Source: Balneolaceae bacterium
GTDB taxonomy: Bacteria > Bacteroidota > Rhodothermia > Balneolales > Balneolaceae
Assembly (NCBI GenBank): GCA_007693295.1
Contig: REDT01000207.1
Span: forward strand, 1 to 32,053
Length of the DNA: 32,053 bases
Reading direction: 5' to 3'
In this document: positions 25,419 to 32,053 of the stretch, in pieces
How positions within the stretch are numbered: position 1 is the stretch's first letter
How the letters are laid out: every line of letters starts with the position of its first letter
Program-made: the position numbers and the translations under genes
Notes under the pieces: model-generated
What the model saw: only the letters and a program-made list of their open reading frames with translations
Databases searched by the model: none
What the model was told of the DNA's origin: nothing

Positions 25419-27542
25419 ATGAACATCTATCAACCCAGGAACATCAGGAATGTAGTATTGTTAGGGCACTCAGGATCCGGGAAAACGACACTCGCCGAAA
25501 CCATGATATTTGAATCGGGAACCTCTTCAAAGAGAGGATCGATTCTTCAAAAGAATACAATTTCTGATTATCGGGAAATAGAAAAAGAGAAGGAGAAATC
25601 GGTTTACAGTTCGCTTTTACATCTCGACTGGCGGGGCACAAAAATCAATCTGCTTGATACTCCGGGCTCACCGGACTTTTGGGGGCAAGTTAGCGATTCG
25701 CTATATGTGGCCGACTCAGCTCTCGTGATTTTGAATAGCGAAGCCGGCGTTGAAGTGAGCACCGAGGCAATCTGGAAGGCAACCGAGCAGAAATCGCTGC
25801 CTTCGATACTTGTAGTTAACAAACTGGACAGCGAATTTTCTGATTTTCAGAAAACGGTCGACATGGCAAAAGAGAGTTTTGGCCGCGGAGTGGCGATAGT
25901 ACAGTTTCCCTACAGCGAGGGTGAAGACTTTCACGCAATTATCGATGTGCTGAAAATGACCATGTACGAATTTCCGGAAGCGGGAGGGCGCCCCGATAAA
26001 CTCCCAATCCCCGAATCGCAAAAAGCGCAGGCCGAGCTGCTTCAAAACGAACTGGTTGAAGCTATTGCTGAGAACGATGAAACCCTGCTTGATCTCTATT
26101 TTGAACACGGCAAACTGGATGAATATCAAATGCGGGATGGATTAATTTTAGGAATGCAGCAACGCGAAATCTTTCCGCTGTTTTGTGCATCGGCCGGCCG
26201 AAATGCCGGAACCGGGCGTATCATGAGCTTTATATCCAATGTTTCGCCGAATCCGCTTCAGCGCAGCATGCCTTTAAAAAGTGGTGAAAACCATACCATT
26301 TCACCTGATGACTCCCCTTCGTTCTTTGCATTTAAAACGATTTCGGAACCACATGTTGGTGATATCACCTTTTTGAAGGCTACGGGTGGTGAATTGAAGC
26401 CGGGTGATGATTTGATCAATATGCGTACCGATAATGGAATTCGGCTTGGAGGGCTCTTTATCAATCAGGGCTCTAAACGGATTGAAGTCAATAAAGTCAT
26501 TGCCGGAGACCTGGCCGTGGCCCTTAAGCTCAAAGACATTCAGGCCGGCGACACCGTAGCCGGGAAAAACAGTGATCTTGAGTTTGAACCCATTCAATAC
26601 CCCGACACAACCATGCGCGTGGCGCTTAGGGTGAAAAAAGAGGGAGAAGAGGATAAGCTGGCCAACGCTCTTCACCAGATTGAGAGAGAGGATCCTTCAG
26701 TAGAGGTGGAGCAGAGCCAGGAGCTGCAACAGACCATTTTACACGGATTGGGTGAAGAGCATTTAAATGTGATTCATCATCTGCTAAAAGAGCGCTTCAA
26801 GCTGGATGTAGAGTTTATGACTCCGCGTATTCCCTATCGTGAAACCATTACCAAAAAAGTTGAAGCCCGCTACAAGCATAAGAAACAGAGTGGTGGGGCC
26901 GGTCAATATGCCGAGGTTTACCTCTCCATCGAACCATGGTATGAAGGAATGCCCGACCGGAACGACCTGAATGTGCGCGATGTGCAGGAGCTGGACCTTG
27001 AGTGGGGCGGAAAGCTGGTGTTTCAAAACTGTATCGTAGGCGGAGTTATCGACAACCGCTTTATGCCCGCCATTTTGAAAGGAATTATGGATAAGATGGC
27101 AAAAGGGCCTATGAGCGGCTGCCGTGCAAGAGATATTCGTGTTTCGGTGTACGACGGCTCCATGCACTCTGTAGATTCGAACGAAGCGGCTTTTAAAACC
27201 GCGGCACTTATGGCTTTTAAAGAGGGGTTTTTGAACGCAAATCCACAACTTATGGAGCCAATCTACGAGGTTGAAGTTACTCTTCCGGCTGATTATATGG
27301 GAGATGTGATGAGTGATTTAAGCTCTCGGCGCGGACAAATTCTGGGGATGGATTCCGAAGGCTCCATTCAGAAAGTAAAGGCAATTGTGCCCCTGAAAGA
27401 ACTGGATCAGTATACAACCCGGCTCAAATCGATGACCCAGGGAAGTGCCACCTATTCACGAAATTTCCACAGTTATGCCCCGGTCCCTCAAGATATACAG
27501 AAGAGGGTTATGGAAGATACCCTTCAGGTTGAGGAGGGGTGA
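25419..27542 (+). CDS. Elongation factor G-like GTPase (EF-G2 type)
   Basis: This 707-residue protein has the five-domain EF-G layout: GTPase domain with GHSGSGKTT (16-24) and NKLD (134-137), a beta-barrel domain 2 (about 300-380), then domains III to V including PRIPYRETI and the GGGQ-like HKKQSGGAGQY. The G3 motif reads DTPGSPDF (80-87), so the catalytic His of DTPGH is Ser84. This places it with the EF-G paralogues of Bacteroidota, and EF-G2 of Bacteroides thetaiotaomicron is reported to support translation without GTP hydrolysis. It is not in the str operon context of canonical fusA and is probably the second EF-G of the genome. It has a strong Shine-Dalgarno. Confidence 0.92.
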   Translation: MNIYQPRNIRNVVLLGHSGSGKTTLAETMIFESGTSSKRGSILQKNTISDYREIEKEKEKSVYSSLLHLDWRGTKINLLDTPGSPDFWGQVSDSLYVADSALVILNSEAGVEVSTEAIWKATEQKSLPSILVVNKLDSEFSDFQKTVDMAKESFGRGVAIVQFPYSEGEDFHAIIDVLKMTMYEFPEAGGRPDKLPIPESQKAQAELLQNELVEAIAENDETLLDLYFEHGKLDEYQMRDGLILGMQQREIFPLFCASAGRNAGTGRIMSFISNVSPNPLQRSMPLKSGENHTISPDDSPSFFAFKTISEPHVGDITFLKATGGELKPGDDLINMRTDNGIRLGGLFINQGSKRIEVNKVIAGDLAVALKLKDIQAGDTVAGKNSDLEFEPIQYPDTTMRVALRVKKEGEEDKLANALHQIEREDPSVEVEQSQELQQTILHGLGEEHLNVIHHLLKERFKLDVEFMTPRIPYRETITKKVEARYKHKKQSGGAGQYAEVYLSIEPWYEGMPDRNDLNVRDVQELDLEWGGKLVFQNCIVGGVIDNRFMPAILKGIMDKMAKGPMSGCRARDIRVSVYDGSMHSVDSNEAAFKTAALMAFKEGFLNANPQLMEPIYEVEVTLPADYMGDVMSDLSSRRGQILGMDSEGSIQKVKAIVPLKELDQYTTRLKSMTQGSATYSRNFHSYAPVPQDIQKRVMEDTLQVEEG

Positions 27543-27602
27543 GTATTTTGTTTGCTTATATCGGATCTGAGTACGATTTATAATATTTCGAATGGTATCG
27601 AT

Positions 27603-27758
27603 GAAAGTCCCCTCCTTTCCAAGGAGGGGATTTAGGGGTGGTTGTGCCATGGGCATCCCTTTTTGGGAAAAAGCTATGAATCAATTTTTTAATCTATAGC
27701 CATGAGGATAGTGCAGTAAACCACCCCCTGACCCCTCCTTGAGAAGGAGGGGAGTCTC
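27603..27758. repeat. Inverted pair of GC-rich hairpin repeats (element A)
   Basis: The left unit has a perfect nine-base-pair hairpin CCCCTCCTT-TCC-AAGGAGGGG (27609-27629) followed by ATTTAGGGGTGGTT. The right unit (hairpin 27732-27752) is nearly its reverse complement, preceded by ACCACCCCCTG. The two face each other across about 75 bases. It separates convergent genes, so it may also stop transcription. Similar to REP/MITE-like units. Confidence 0.75.
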
Positions 27759-27802
27759 TTATTCCGAAATTTTAGAATCGAACACACGTTAATAAAAAAT
27801 AT

Positions 27803-28951
27803 TTACCTACAAAAGCGTTCTGCCGTTCCGTACAGTATTTCAGCTAGCTTAACTACCGATTCGGTTTCAACCCATTCAATATCTTCGTGAATACCCCCGC
27901 CTTTGGGGCCAATAATTGCGCAATCAATTCCAGCTTCACCGAAAATTGCCGAATCTTCCCACCACGTGTGCCCGATGGTTAACGGGGTTCTGCCAAGTAC
28001 TGAACCTGCTACCTCTTTCAGGTCCACTACCACCGGCGCTTTGGAGTACACTTCATAAGGGCTGCGCCAGATAACCGGTTCCATTTCAGCTTTAAAGCCG
28101 GGATTGGCTTGCTGAACCTTTTTGATAGCCTGAAGTAGCTCAGATTCTATCATCTTTTCCGTTTCGCCTGGCAGGGTGCGCCTCTCCACGTGAATGGTAC
28201 ATTCGTGCGAATAGACGAACAGGCTCCGTCCTCCATTGATAAGGGGGACATGCATTGAGGCATCACCGCAAAGCGCATGTTTTCTCTCTTTGGGAAGGTT
28301 GTGCGATAATTTGGATAGTTCAGTTAGCAAAAGCCCCATTTTTAAATTGGCATCCGTTCCCAGCATGTGGTTGCCACCGTGTGCGGTTTTGCCCTGTGTG
28401 GTGATCTTAAAAATGCCGAAACCCCGATGAGCCAGGCAGAGATTCAGGCCGGTAGGTTCGGTAACGATAGCCGCATCCGCATTTAGCTTTTGAACCAGAG
28501 CCTGTGCGCCGATGCTCTCATGTTCTTCATCCGCTACAAAAGAGAGAATCAGGTCTCCGCCGAAAGTAATCCGGTTATCCTGAATAAATTTGGCTGCTGC
28601 GAGTATTGCAGCGATCGACCCCTTCATGTCATACGCGCCCCGGCCATAGAGCTTTCCGTCTTCAATCCTGCCGGAAAATGGGTTTTCCATTCCTGAAACC
28701 CCAACGGTATCCATATGGGCGTTCAGCATCAGTGTTTTACCACCCGAATCTCCTTTTATCCTGCCGGTAACATTCACCCTTCCGGGTGCCACTTCATCCA
28801 GTTCGGCTTCAATACCCAGCTCTTTTAGGAGGTTAAAGATGTATGTTCCGATCTCACGCTCTCCGGGGCCTGTCTCATCGAGGCCGGGATTAACGGAGTT
28901 GATCTTTACAAGCGCTTGAAGGGTTTTAATGGCAAATGTTTGGTCGATCAT
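27803..28951 (-). CDS. M20 family metallopeptidase (ArgE/DapE/carboxypeptidase type)
   Basis: This 382-residue dinuclear zinc hydrolase of the M20 family has the metal and catalytic residues in order: His79 and catalytic Asp81 in NAHMDTVG, Asp108 in GRGAYDMKG, catalytic Glu142 and Glu143 in DEEHESIG, Glu165 in VTEPTGL, and a final His in GGIHEDIEW. The middle (about 180-285) is the dimerisation domain with TAHGG. Known members remove acyl or amino-acid groups (acetylornithine, succinyl-DAP, dipeptides); I cannot choose among them. There is no signal peptide. The start overlaps the PLP-enzyme stop by four bases (ATGA), so the two are probably one operon with a linked function. Confidence 0.9.
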   Translation of the reverse strand: MIDQTFAIKTLQALVKINSVNPGLDETGPGEREIGTYIFNLLKELGIEAELDEVAPGRVNVTGRIKGDSGGKTLMLNAHMDTVGVSGMENPFSGRIEDGKLYGRGAYDMKGSIAAILAAAKFIQDNRITFGGDLILSFVADEEHESIGAQALVQKLNADAAIVTEPTGLNLCLAHRGFGIFKITTQGKTAHGGNHMLGTDANLKMGLLLTELSKLSHNLPKERKHALCGDASMHVPLINGGRSLFVYSHECTIHVERRTLPGETEKMIESELLQAIKKVQQANPGFKAEMEPVIWRSPYEVYSKAPVVVDLKEVAGSVLGRTPLTIGHTWWEDSAIFGEAGIDCAIIGPKGGGIHEDIEWVETESVVKLAEILYGTAERFCR

Positions 28952-30129
28952 ATCATTTCAAGGGCTGATTTCAGGTCGTCTATCAGATCCTCTGCATTTT
29001 CAATTCCGGCCGAGTAGCGGATAAGGCTCTCGGATATTCCAAGCTGCCTTCGCTGCTCTTCGGAAAGTTCAACATGACTTGTTGTTCGGGGAGGGCCGGC
29101 AAGGGTAGATACAGAACCAAGACTTGCGGCAAGATGAACAAACTTTAAGTTGTGAAGCAGGGTTTTCACGTTATCGTATCCTCCCTTAAGTTCAAAACTG
29201 AGAATGCCTCCAAAACCATGCATCTGTTTTTTGGCAATTTTGTGGCCCGGATGGCTCTCAAGACCGGGGTAGAAAACAGTCTCAACTTTTGGATGTTCAT
29301 CCAGCCACTGCGCGATCTTCATTGCATTTTCATTATGCCGGTTCACCCGCAGCTCAAGTGTTTTCATGCCCCTTATTACGTTATAAGCCGTTTCCGGATG
29401 GAGGCTGGCTCCATTAATCTCTCTGAATTCAAAAATTTTCCGAATCAGCTCTTTCTTACCGCATACCAAACCGCAGAGCGTGTCGGAATGCCCGCCCAGG
29501 TACTTGGTTGCGCTGTGAACCACAAGGTCTGCGCCGAGATCTATAGGGTTTTGATTGACCGGCGATGCAAAAGTGTTGTCTACTACAGTTATTGCGCCCG
29601 CTTTTTTAGCCGCTGATGCAATTCGCTTCAGGTCTATGACTTTAAGTGTGGGGTTGGTGGGCGACTCCAGGTAAACCAGGTTGCACCCTTTGGAAATTTC
29701 CCGTTCCAGCTCTTCATGATCTTCTGTTTCACAGAGAGCTACTTCGATGTTAAACTTAGGCAGGAACTCAAGGAACAGCCTGCTTGTACCGCCGTATGAA
29801 TCCTTAATGGATACCACCCGGTCGCCCGGTTTAAGCAGTGCAAAAAATGTATTGCTGATGCCGGCCATGCCGGATGAAAATGAAACAGCTGCTTCTGCAT
29901 GTTCCAAAATGCGGATTTTCTCTTCCAGAACCTGAATCGTCGGATTTGTATTTCTGCTGTAAATATGTCCATCCCGTATGCCTTTGGCCACTTCATTCCA
30001 CTCATCAATATCTTTGTAGGCAAATGTGACGGAACTGAAGATTGGAACGGTATGGCTGCCTTCGGCAAAGGGTTCTGATTCTCCGGCCCATACCGAAAGT
30101 GTGCCGGGTTTCTGTTTTGATAGATCCAT
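28948..30129 (-). CDS. Cys/Met metabolism PLP-dependent enzyme (cystathionine gamma-synthase/lyase or methionine gamma-lyase type)
   Basis: This 393-residue fold-type I PLP enzyme belongs to the trans-sulfuration family. Visible are YSRNTNPT (57-64), the partner-subunit phosphate contact; SSGMAG (85-90); Asp184 in VVDNTFASP; and the Schiff-base Lys209 in VHSATKYLGGHSDT. The sequence is of normal length. Members share folds and motifs, so synthase, lyase and gamma-elimination roles cannot be separated here. The gene overlaps the downstream M20 peptidase gene by four bases. Its upstream region is occupied by element B repeats, with no clear promoter seen. Confidence 0.9.
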   Translation of the reverse strand: MDLSKQKPGTLSVWAGESEPFAEGSHTVPIFSSVTFAYKDIDEWNEVAKGIRDGHIYSRNTNPTIQVLEEKIRILEHAEAAVSFSSGMAGISNTFFALLKPGDRVVSIKDSYGGTSRLFLEFLPKFNIEVALCETEDHEELEREISKGCNLVYLESPTNPTLKVIDLKRIASAAKKAGAITVVDNTFASPVNQNPIDLGADLVVHSATKYLGGHSDTLCGLVCGKKELIRKIFEFREINGASLHPETAYNVIRGMKTLELRVNRHNENAMKIAQWLDEHPKVETVFYPGLESHPGHKIAKKQMHGFGGILSFELKGGYDNVKTLLHNLKFVHLAASLGSVSTLAGPPRTTSHVELSEEQRRQLGISESLIRYSAGIENAEDLIDDLKSALEMI

Positions 30130-30432
30130 AGTGAAGGTATTTAACGTGAGTTCGAGATAAGAATTTGTTAGAAAGTGTCCCTCCGCCAGCTGGCGGAGGG
30201 CAATGGGGGATGAACAGTAGTGAAATTAAAGCCAAAATTTAAATATTTGAGTTAAATCAACGCTCAGCGGGTCATCCCCCCAGGCTCTTTCGAGCCTTTC
30301 CCCCCTTCCCACGTAGTGATCCCTATGGGATAAGGGGGACTTTTTTATCCATCGATTTTATCTCGAATTTACGTTATTTAGTATTGAGATCAGGAATAAC
30401 AGAAAATAAGCAGTGAATCACAAGGGTTATAG
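30130..30432. other. Intergenic region dominated by hairpin repeats
   Basis: About 300 bases between the divergent PLP-enzyme gene and the substrate-binding protein gene hold element B (30169-30346). The rest is AT-rich spacer running into the promoter at 30433. I see no ORF with a credible product; 30005-30235 minus is a shadow. Confidence 0.6.
30169..30346. repeat. Inverted pair of GC-rich hairpin repeats (element B)
   Basis: A perfect 22-bp palindrome CCCTCCGCCAG/CTGGCGGAGGG lies at 30179-30200, followed by GGGGGATGA. The facing unit (30270-30346) begins with TCATCCCCCC and holds AGGCTC-TTTC-GAGCCT (30282-30297) and a CCCCCTT/AAGGGGG stem (30301-30338) ending in six Ts. Both units end in the same GGGGGATGA on opposite strands. 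Confidence 0.7.
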
Positions 30433-30461
30433 TTGACTATAGCAGGATAATTATTTAGAAT
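30433..30461 (+). promoter_or_regulatory. Sigma70-like promoter of the substrate-binding protein gene
   Basis: TTGACT (30433-30438) and TAGAAT (30456-30461) each match the consensus at five of six positions with exactly 17 bases between. The start would be near 30468, which favours the ATG at 30504 over 30477. Confidence 0.55.
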
Positions 30462-30474
30462 TGGTCTAAATAAT
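30450..30474. promoter_or_regulatory. Palindromic operator overlapping the -10
   Basis: ATTATTTAGA and TCTAAATAAT are perfect inverted arms with a five-base spacer. The TTTAG-N7-CTAAA core is like sites of DtxR/MntR or Fur-type metal regulators. It covers the -10 and the start, so binding would repress. Confidence 0.6.
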
Positions 30475-30503
30475 TAATGGCACAAAACTATTCTATTCAG
30501 GCT

Positions 30504-31517
30504 ATGGTCTTCAGATTTATACTCTTTGCATTTTCACTCATCCTGCTTTCATCGTGTGCGGAAAAGGATGAGGTTAATATCTACTCTTCAAGGCACTACG
30601 ATACCGATATGCAGCTCTATGACAATTTCACAGAGCAGACCGGTATCCATATCAATCTCATTGAGGGTACAAGTGATGAGTTAATTGAAAGAATTCGAAA
30701 CGAAGGGATAAACAGTCCGGCTGATATTGTGATCACAGTGGATGCAGGCCGGCTTTGGAGAGCCAGAGAAGCCGGGATATTACAGCAACATGAATCGGAG
30801 TATCTTGATTCTGTGATAAAACCGGAACTGCGTGATACAGAGGGGTACTGGGTGGGGTTGTCTGAGCGAGTTCGAGGAATTATTTATAACCGTGAACGGG
30901 TAAATAGTGACGATTTAAAAGGTTACTGGGAGCTGGCCGAACCGGAATGGGAGGGACGTGTATGCGTGCGCTCATCCAACAATATCTACAACCAGTCGCT
31001 GGTAGCCTCCCTCATTGAAAGTCGCGGAGAGGAAGCGGTGGAGGAGTGGGCTGCGGGATTGGTTAACAACTTTGCACGATCACCGCAGGGTGGAGATACC
31101 GATCAGATCAAGGCCGTGGCCGCCGGACTGTGCGACGTGGCCCTGGCCAATCACTACTACCTTGCCCGGCTTGTGCAATCAACACAGCAGCAAGACAGGG
31201 AGGTTGCCGAAAAAGTAGGGATCTATTTTCCGGCTTCGGAATTTGGCGGGGTTCATGTGAATATCAGCGGTGCCGGGATAGCTGCCAATTCTCCCAATCG
31301 TGAAAACGCCATTCAGTTCCTCGAATATTTGGCAACCGAAGATGCACAACTGCTCTTTGCTGTAGGCAATAACGAATTTCCGGCGCTCGACAATGTTGAA
31401 ATACCCGGTGTTCTGGGAGAGTTTGGCGAATACGAAAGTGATGCTGTAAACGTCGCCTCCTACGGCACCAATAATCCGGCAGCCATCCGGTTAATGGATC
31501 GTGTGGGATGGAGATGA
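30504..31517 (+). CDS. Extracellular substrate-binding lipoprotein, Fe(III) ABC-transporter type
   Basis: This is a type II periplasmic binding protein of 337 residues from this start, similar to FutA/AfuA-like iron-binding proteins. A short lipoprotein signal ends in LLSSC. Next comes VNIYSSRHYDTDMQLYDNF, the typical first strand with a ligand-side Tyr, and later NHYYLARL holds the paired Tyr found in iron binders. The track starts 27 bases earlier (MAQNYSIQA, 30477), but that ATG lies only about nine bases after the predicted transcription start and touches the operator, so I prefer MVFRFILFA. No permease or ATPase gene follows in the window. Metal-regulated expression is inferred from the operator. 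Confidence 0.88.
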   Translation: MVFRFILFAFSLILLSSCAEKDEVNIYSSRHYDTDMQLYDNFTEQTGIHINLIEGTSDELIERIRNEGINSPADIVITVDAGRLWRAREAGILQQHESEYLDSVIKPELRDTEGYWVGLSERVRGIIYNRERVNSDDLKGYWELAEPEWEGRVCVRSSNNIYNQSLVASLIESRGEEAVEEWAAGLVNNFARSPQGGDTDQIKAVAAGLCDVALANHYYLARLVQSTQQQDREVAEKVGIYFPASEFGGVHVNISGAGIAANSPNRENAIQFLEYLATEDAQLLFAVGNNEFPALDNVEIPGVLGEFGEYESDAVNVASYGTNNPAAIRLMDRVGWR

Positions 31518-32053
31518 AAAAATCGAATGATGCTTAAGAACTTGAATTCCCCTACTAAGGGATCCCTGGGGCGATTAATAATATGTCGATTGAGAGTCTG
31601 AAAGTCCCCTGCTTTCAAAGCTACTGTGTGTACACATTTTGATAAAGAAAAAGGAGATACTTCCTCATCCCGACAGAAAAGCATTGTCGGGAATCGTCAG
31701 TATGACAAGAATGATGGTGTGAAAGTTGGCGGGCATCCCTTTCAGTGTAGAGCGACGCTCCTCCAGCCCGCCAAACCAGTGACAACGCATTCATTGCGTG
31801 CCGGCGTGAGATTGAATTCTGTATGGTTGGGATTCTTATACGCCGGTCTTCTTAATATTAATCGCTACTGTCATCTCGACCAAGTGAGCAAAGCGAACGC
31901 GTGGAGAGATCTCCTTGTGATGGGGACTACTTTAAACAACGCTCCAAAAGGCTCCTGCCGATAACGGGGAGATTTCTCCACTCCGGCCTTAAAAAGCAGG
32001 CCTCCGGTCGAAAAGACAAGGCATTTTTTGGGAATATCGGCGGGCATCCGGTC
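31518..32053. other. Gene-free repeat cluster at the right edge
   Basis: These 536 bases hold several hairpins and repeat fragments. A truncated copy of the element A start, GAAAGTCCCCTGCTTTC, is at 31600-31616. CCCGACA/TGTCGGG is at 31669-31691. TTGGCGGGC pairs with GCCCGCCAA (31726-31774). CCGGCGT pairs with ACGCCGG (31801-31846). GGCGGGCATCC occurs at 31728-31738 and again near 32039-32049. The 112-codon ORF at 31626-31964 only reads through these repeats. Confidence 0.7.
31869..32020. repeat. Large imperfect inverted repeat (GTCATCTCGACC...GGAGAGATCTCC type)
   Basis: The left arm (31869-31914) runs TGTCATCTCGACC to GTGGAGAGATCTCC. The right arm (31968-32020) is its approximate reverse complement, GGAGATTTCTCCAC to GGTCGAAAAGACAAG. 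The right arm also contains GGCCT/AGGCC. The pattern is typical of intergenic repeats in Bacteroidota-like genomes. Confidence 0.65.

Noticed and set aside
30301-30346. Plus-strand rho-independent terminator
   Set aside because: The stem and T6 look right, but no plus-strand gene lies upstream; it fits better as part of repeat element B.
31626-31964. 112-codon plus-strand ORF
   Set aside because: It runs through several hairpin repeats and has no recognisable domain.

Overview
The window looks like chromosomal DNA of a marine or halophilic member of the Balneolota/Rhodothermota, or more broadly the Bacteroidota group. The reasons are a complete alternative complex III (ACIII) operon joined to a caa3 oxidase of the Rhodothermus type, a DUF4175 protein, a bacillithiol-system YtxJ protein, a Bacteroidota-type EF-G paralogue with a degenerate G3 motif, and candidate TAnnTTTG promoter elements. 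The phylum is inferred from gene content; there is no rRNA here. I saw no tRNA, rRNA, CRISPR array or complete insertion sequence.

Region 1 (37-4343, minus strand) holds a very long DUF4175 coiled-coil membrane protein and a metallo-beta-lactamase-fold hydrolase. A strong terminator (4411-4443) separates them from region 2.

Region 2 (4465-17537, minus strand) is one tightly packed respiratory operon of about 13 kb: ActA, ActB, ActC, ActD, ActE, ActF, a 171-residue single-TM protein, SCO, then oxidase subunits II, I, III and IV. It encodes a quinol-to-oxygen branch in which ACIII oxidises menaquinol, electrons pass through c-type hemes, and an A2-type caa3 oxidase reduces oxygen. ActE is diheme, and its C-terminal cytochrome domain closely resembles the one fused to oxidase subunit II. 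The 171-residue protein joins a transposase-like HTH to a membrane anchor.

Region 3 (17983-22239) contains a divergent DUF420 membrane protein, a UPF0173 hydrolase, a 626-base intergenic region with a nested inverted-repeat element, and a coupled trio: YciO/Sua5-type protein, 6-phosphofructokinase and YtxJ.

Region 4 (22334-23220) has two small divergent HTH genes around a perfect 20-bp palindrome. The CI-like gene has no canonical start codon where its conserved domain begins.

Region 5 (23364-31517) carries a DEDDy exonuclease with a heptamer tandem repeat just upstream, a type I asparaginase, an EF-G-like GTPase, an overlapping M20 peptidase/PLP-lyase pair, and an iron-type substrate-binding lipoprotein with a promoter and overlapping operator. 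The last 5 kb is rich in GC-rich hairpin repeats, and the final 536 bases are repeats with no credible gene.
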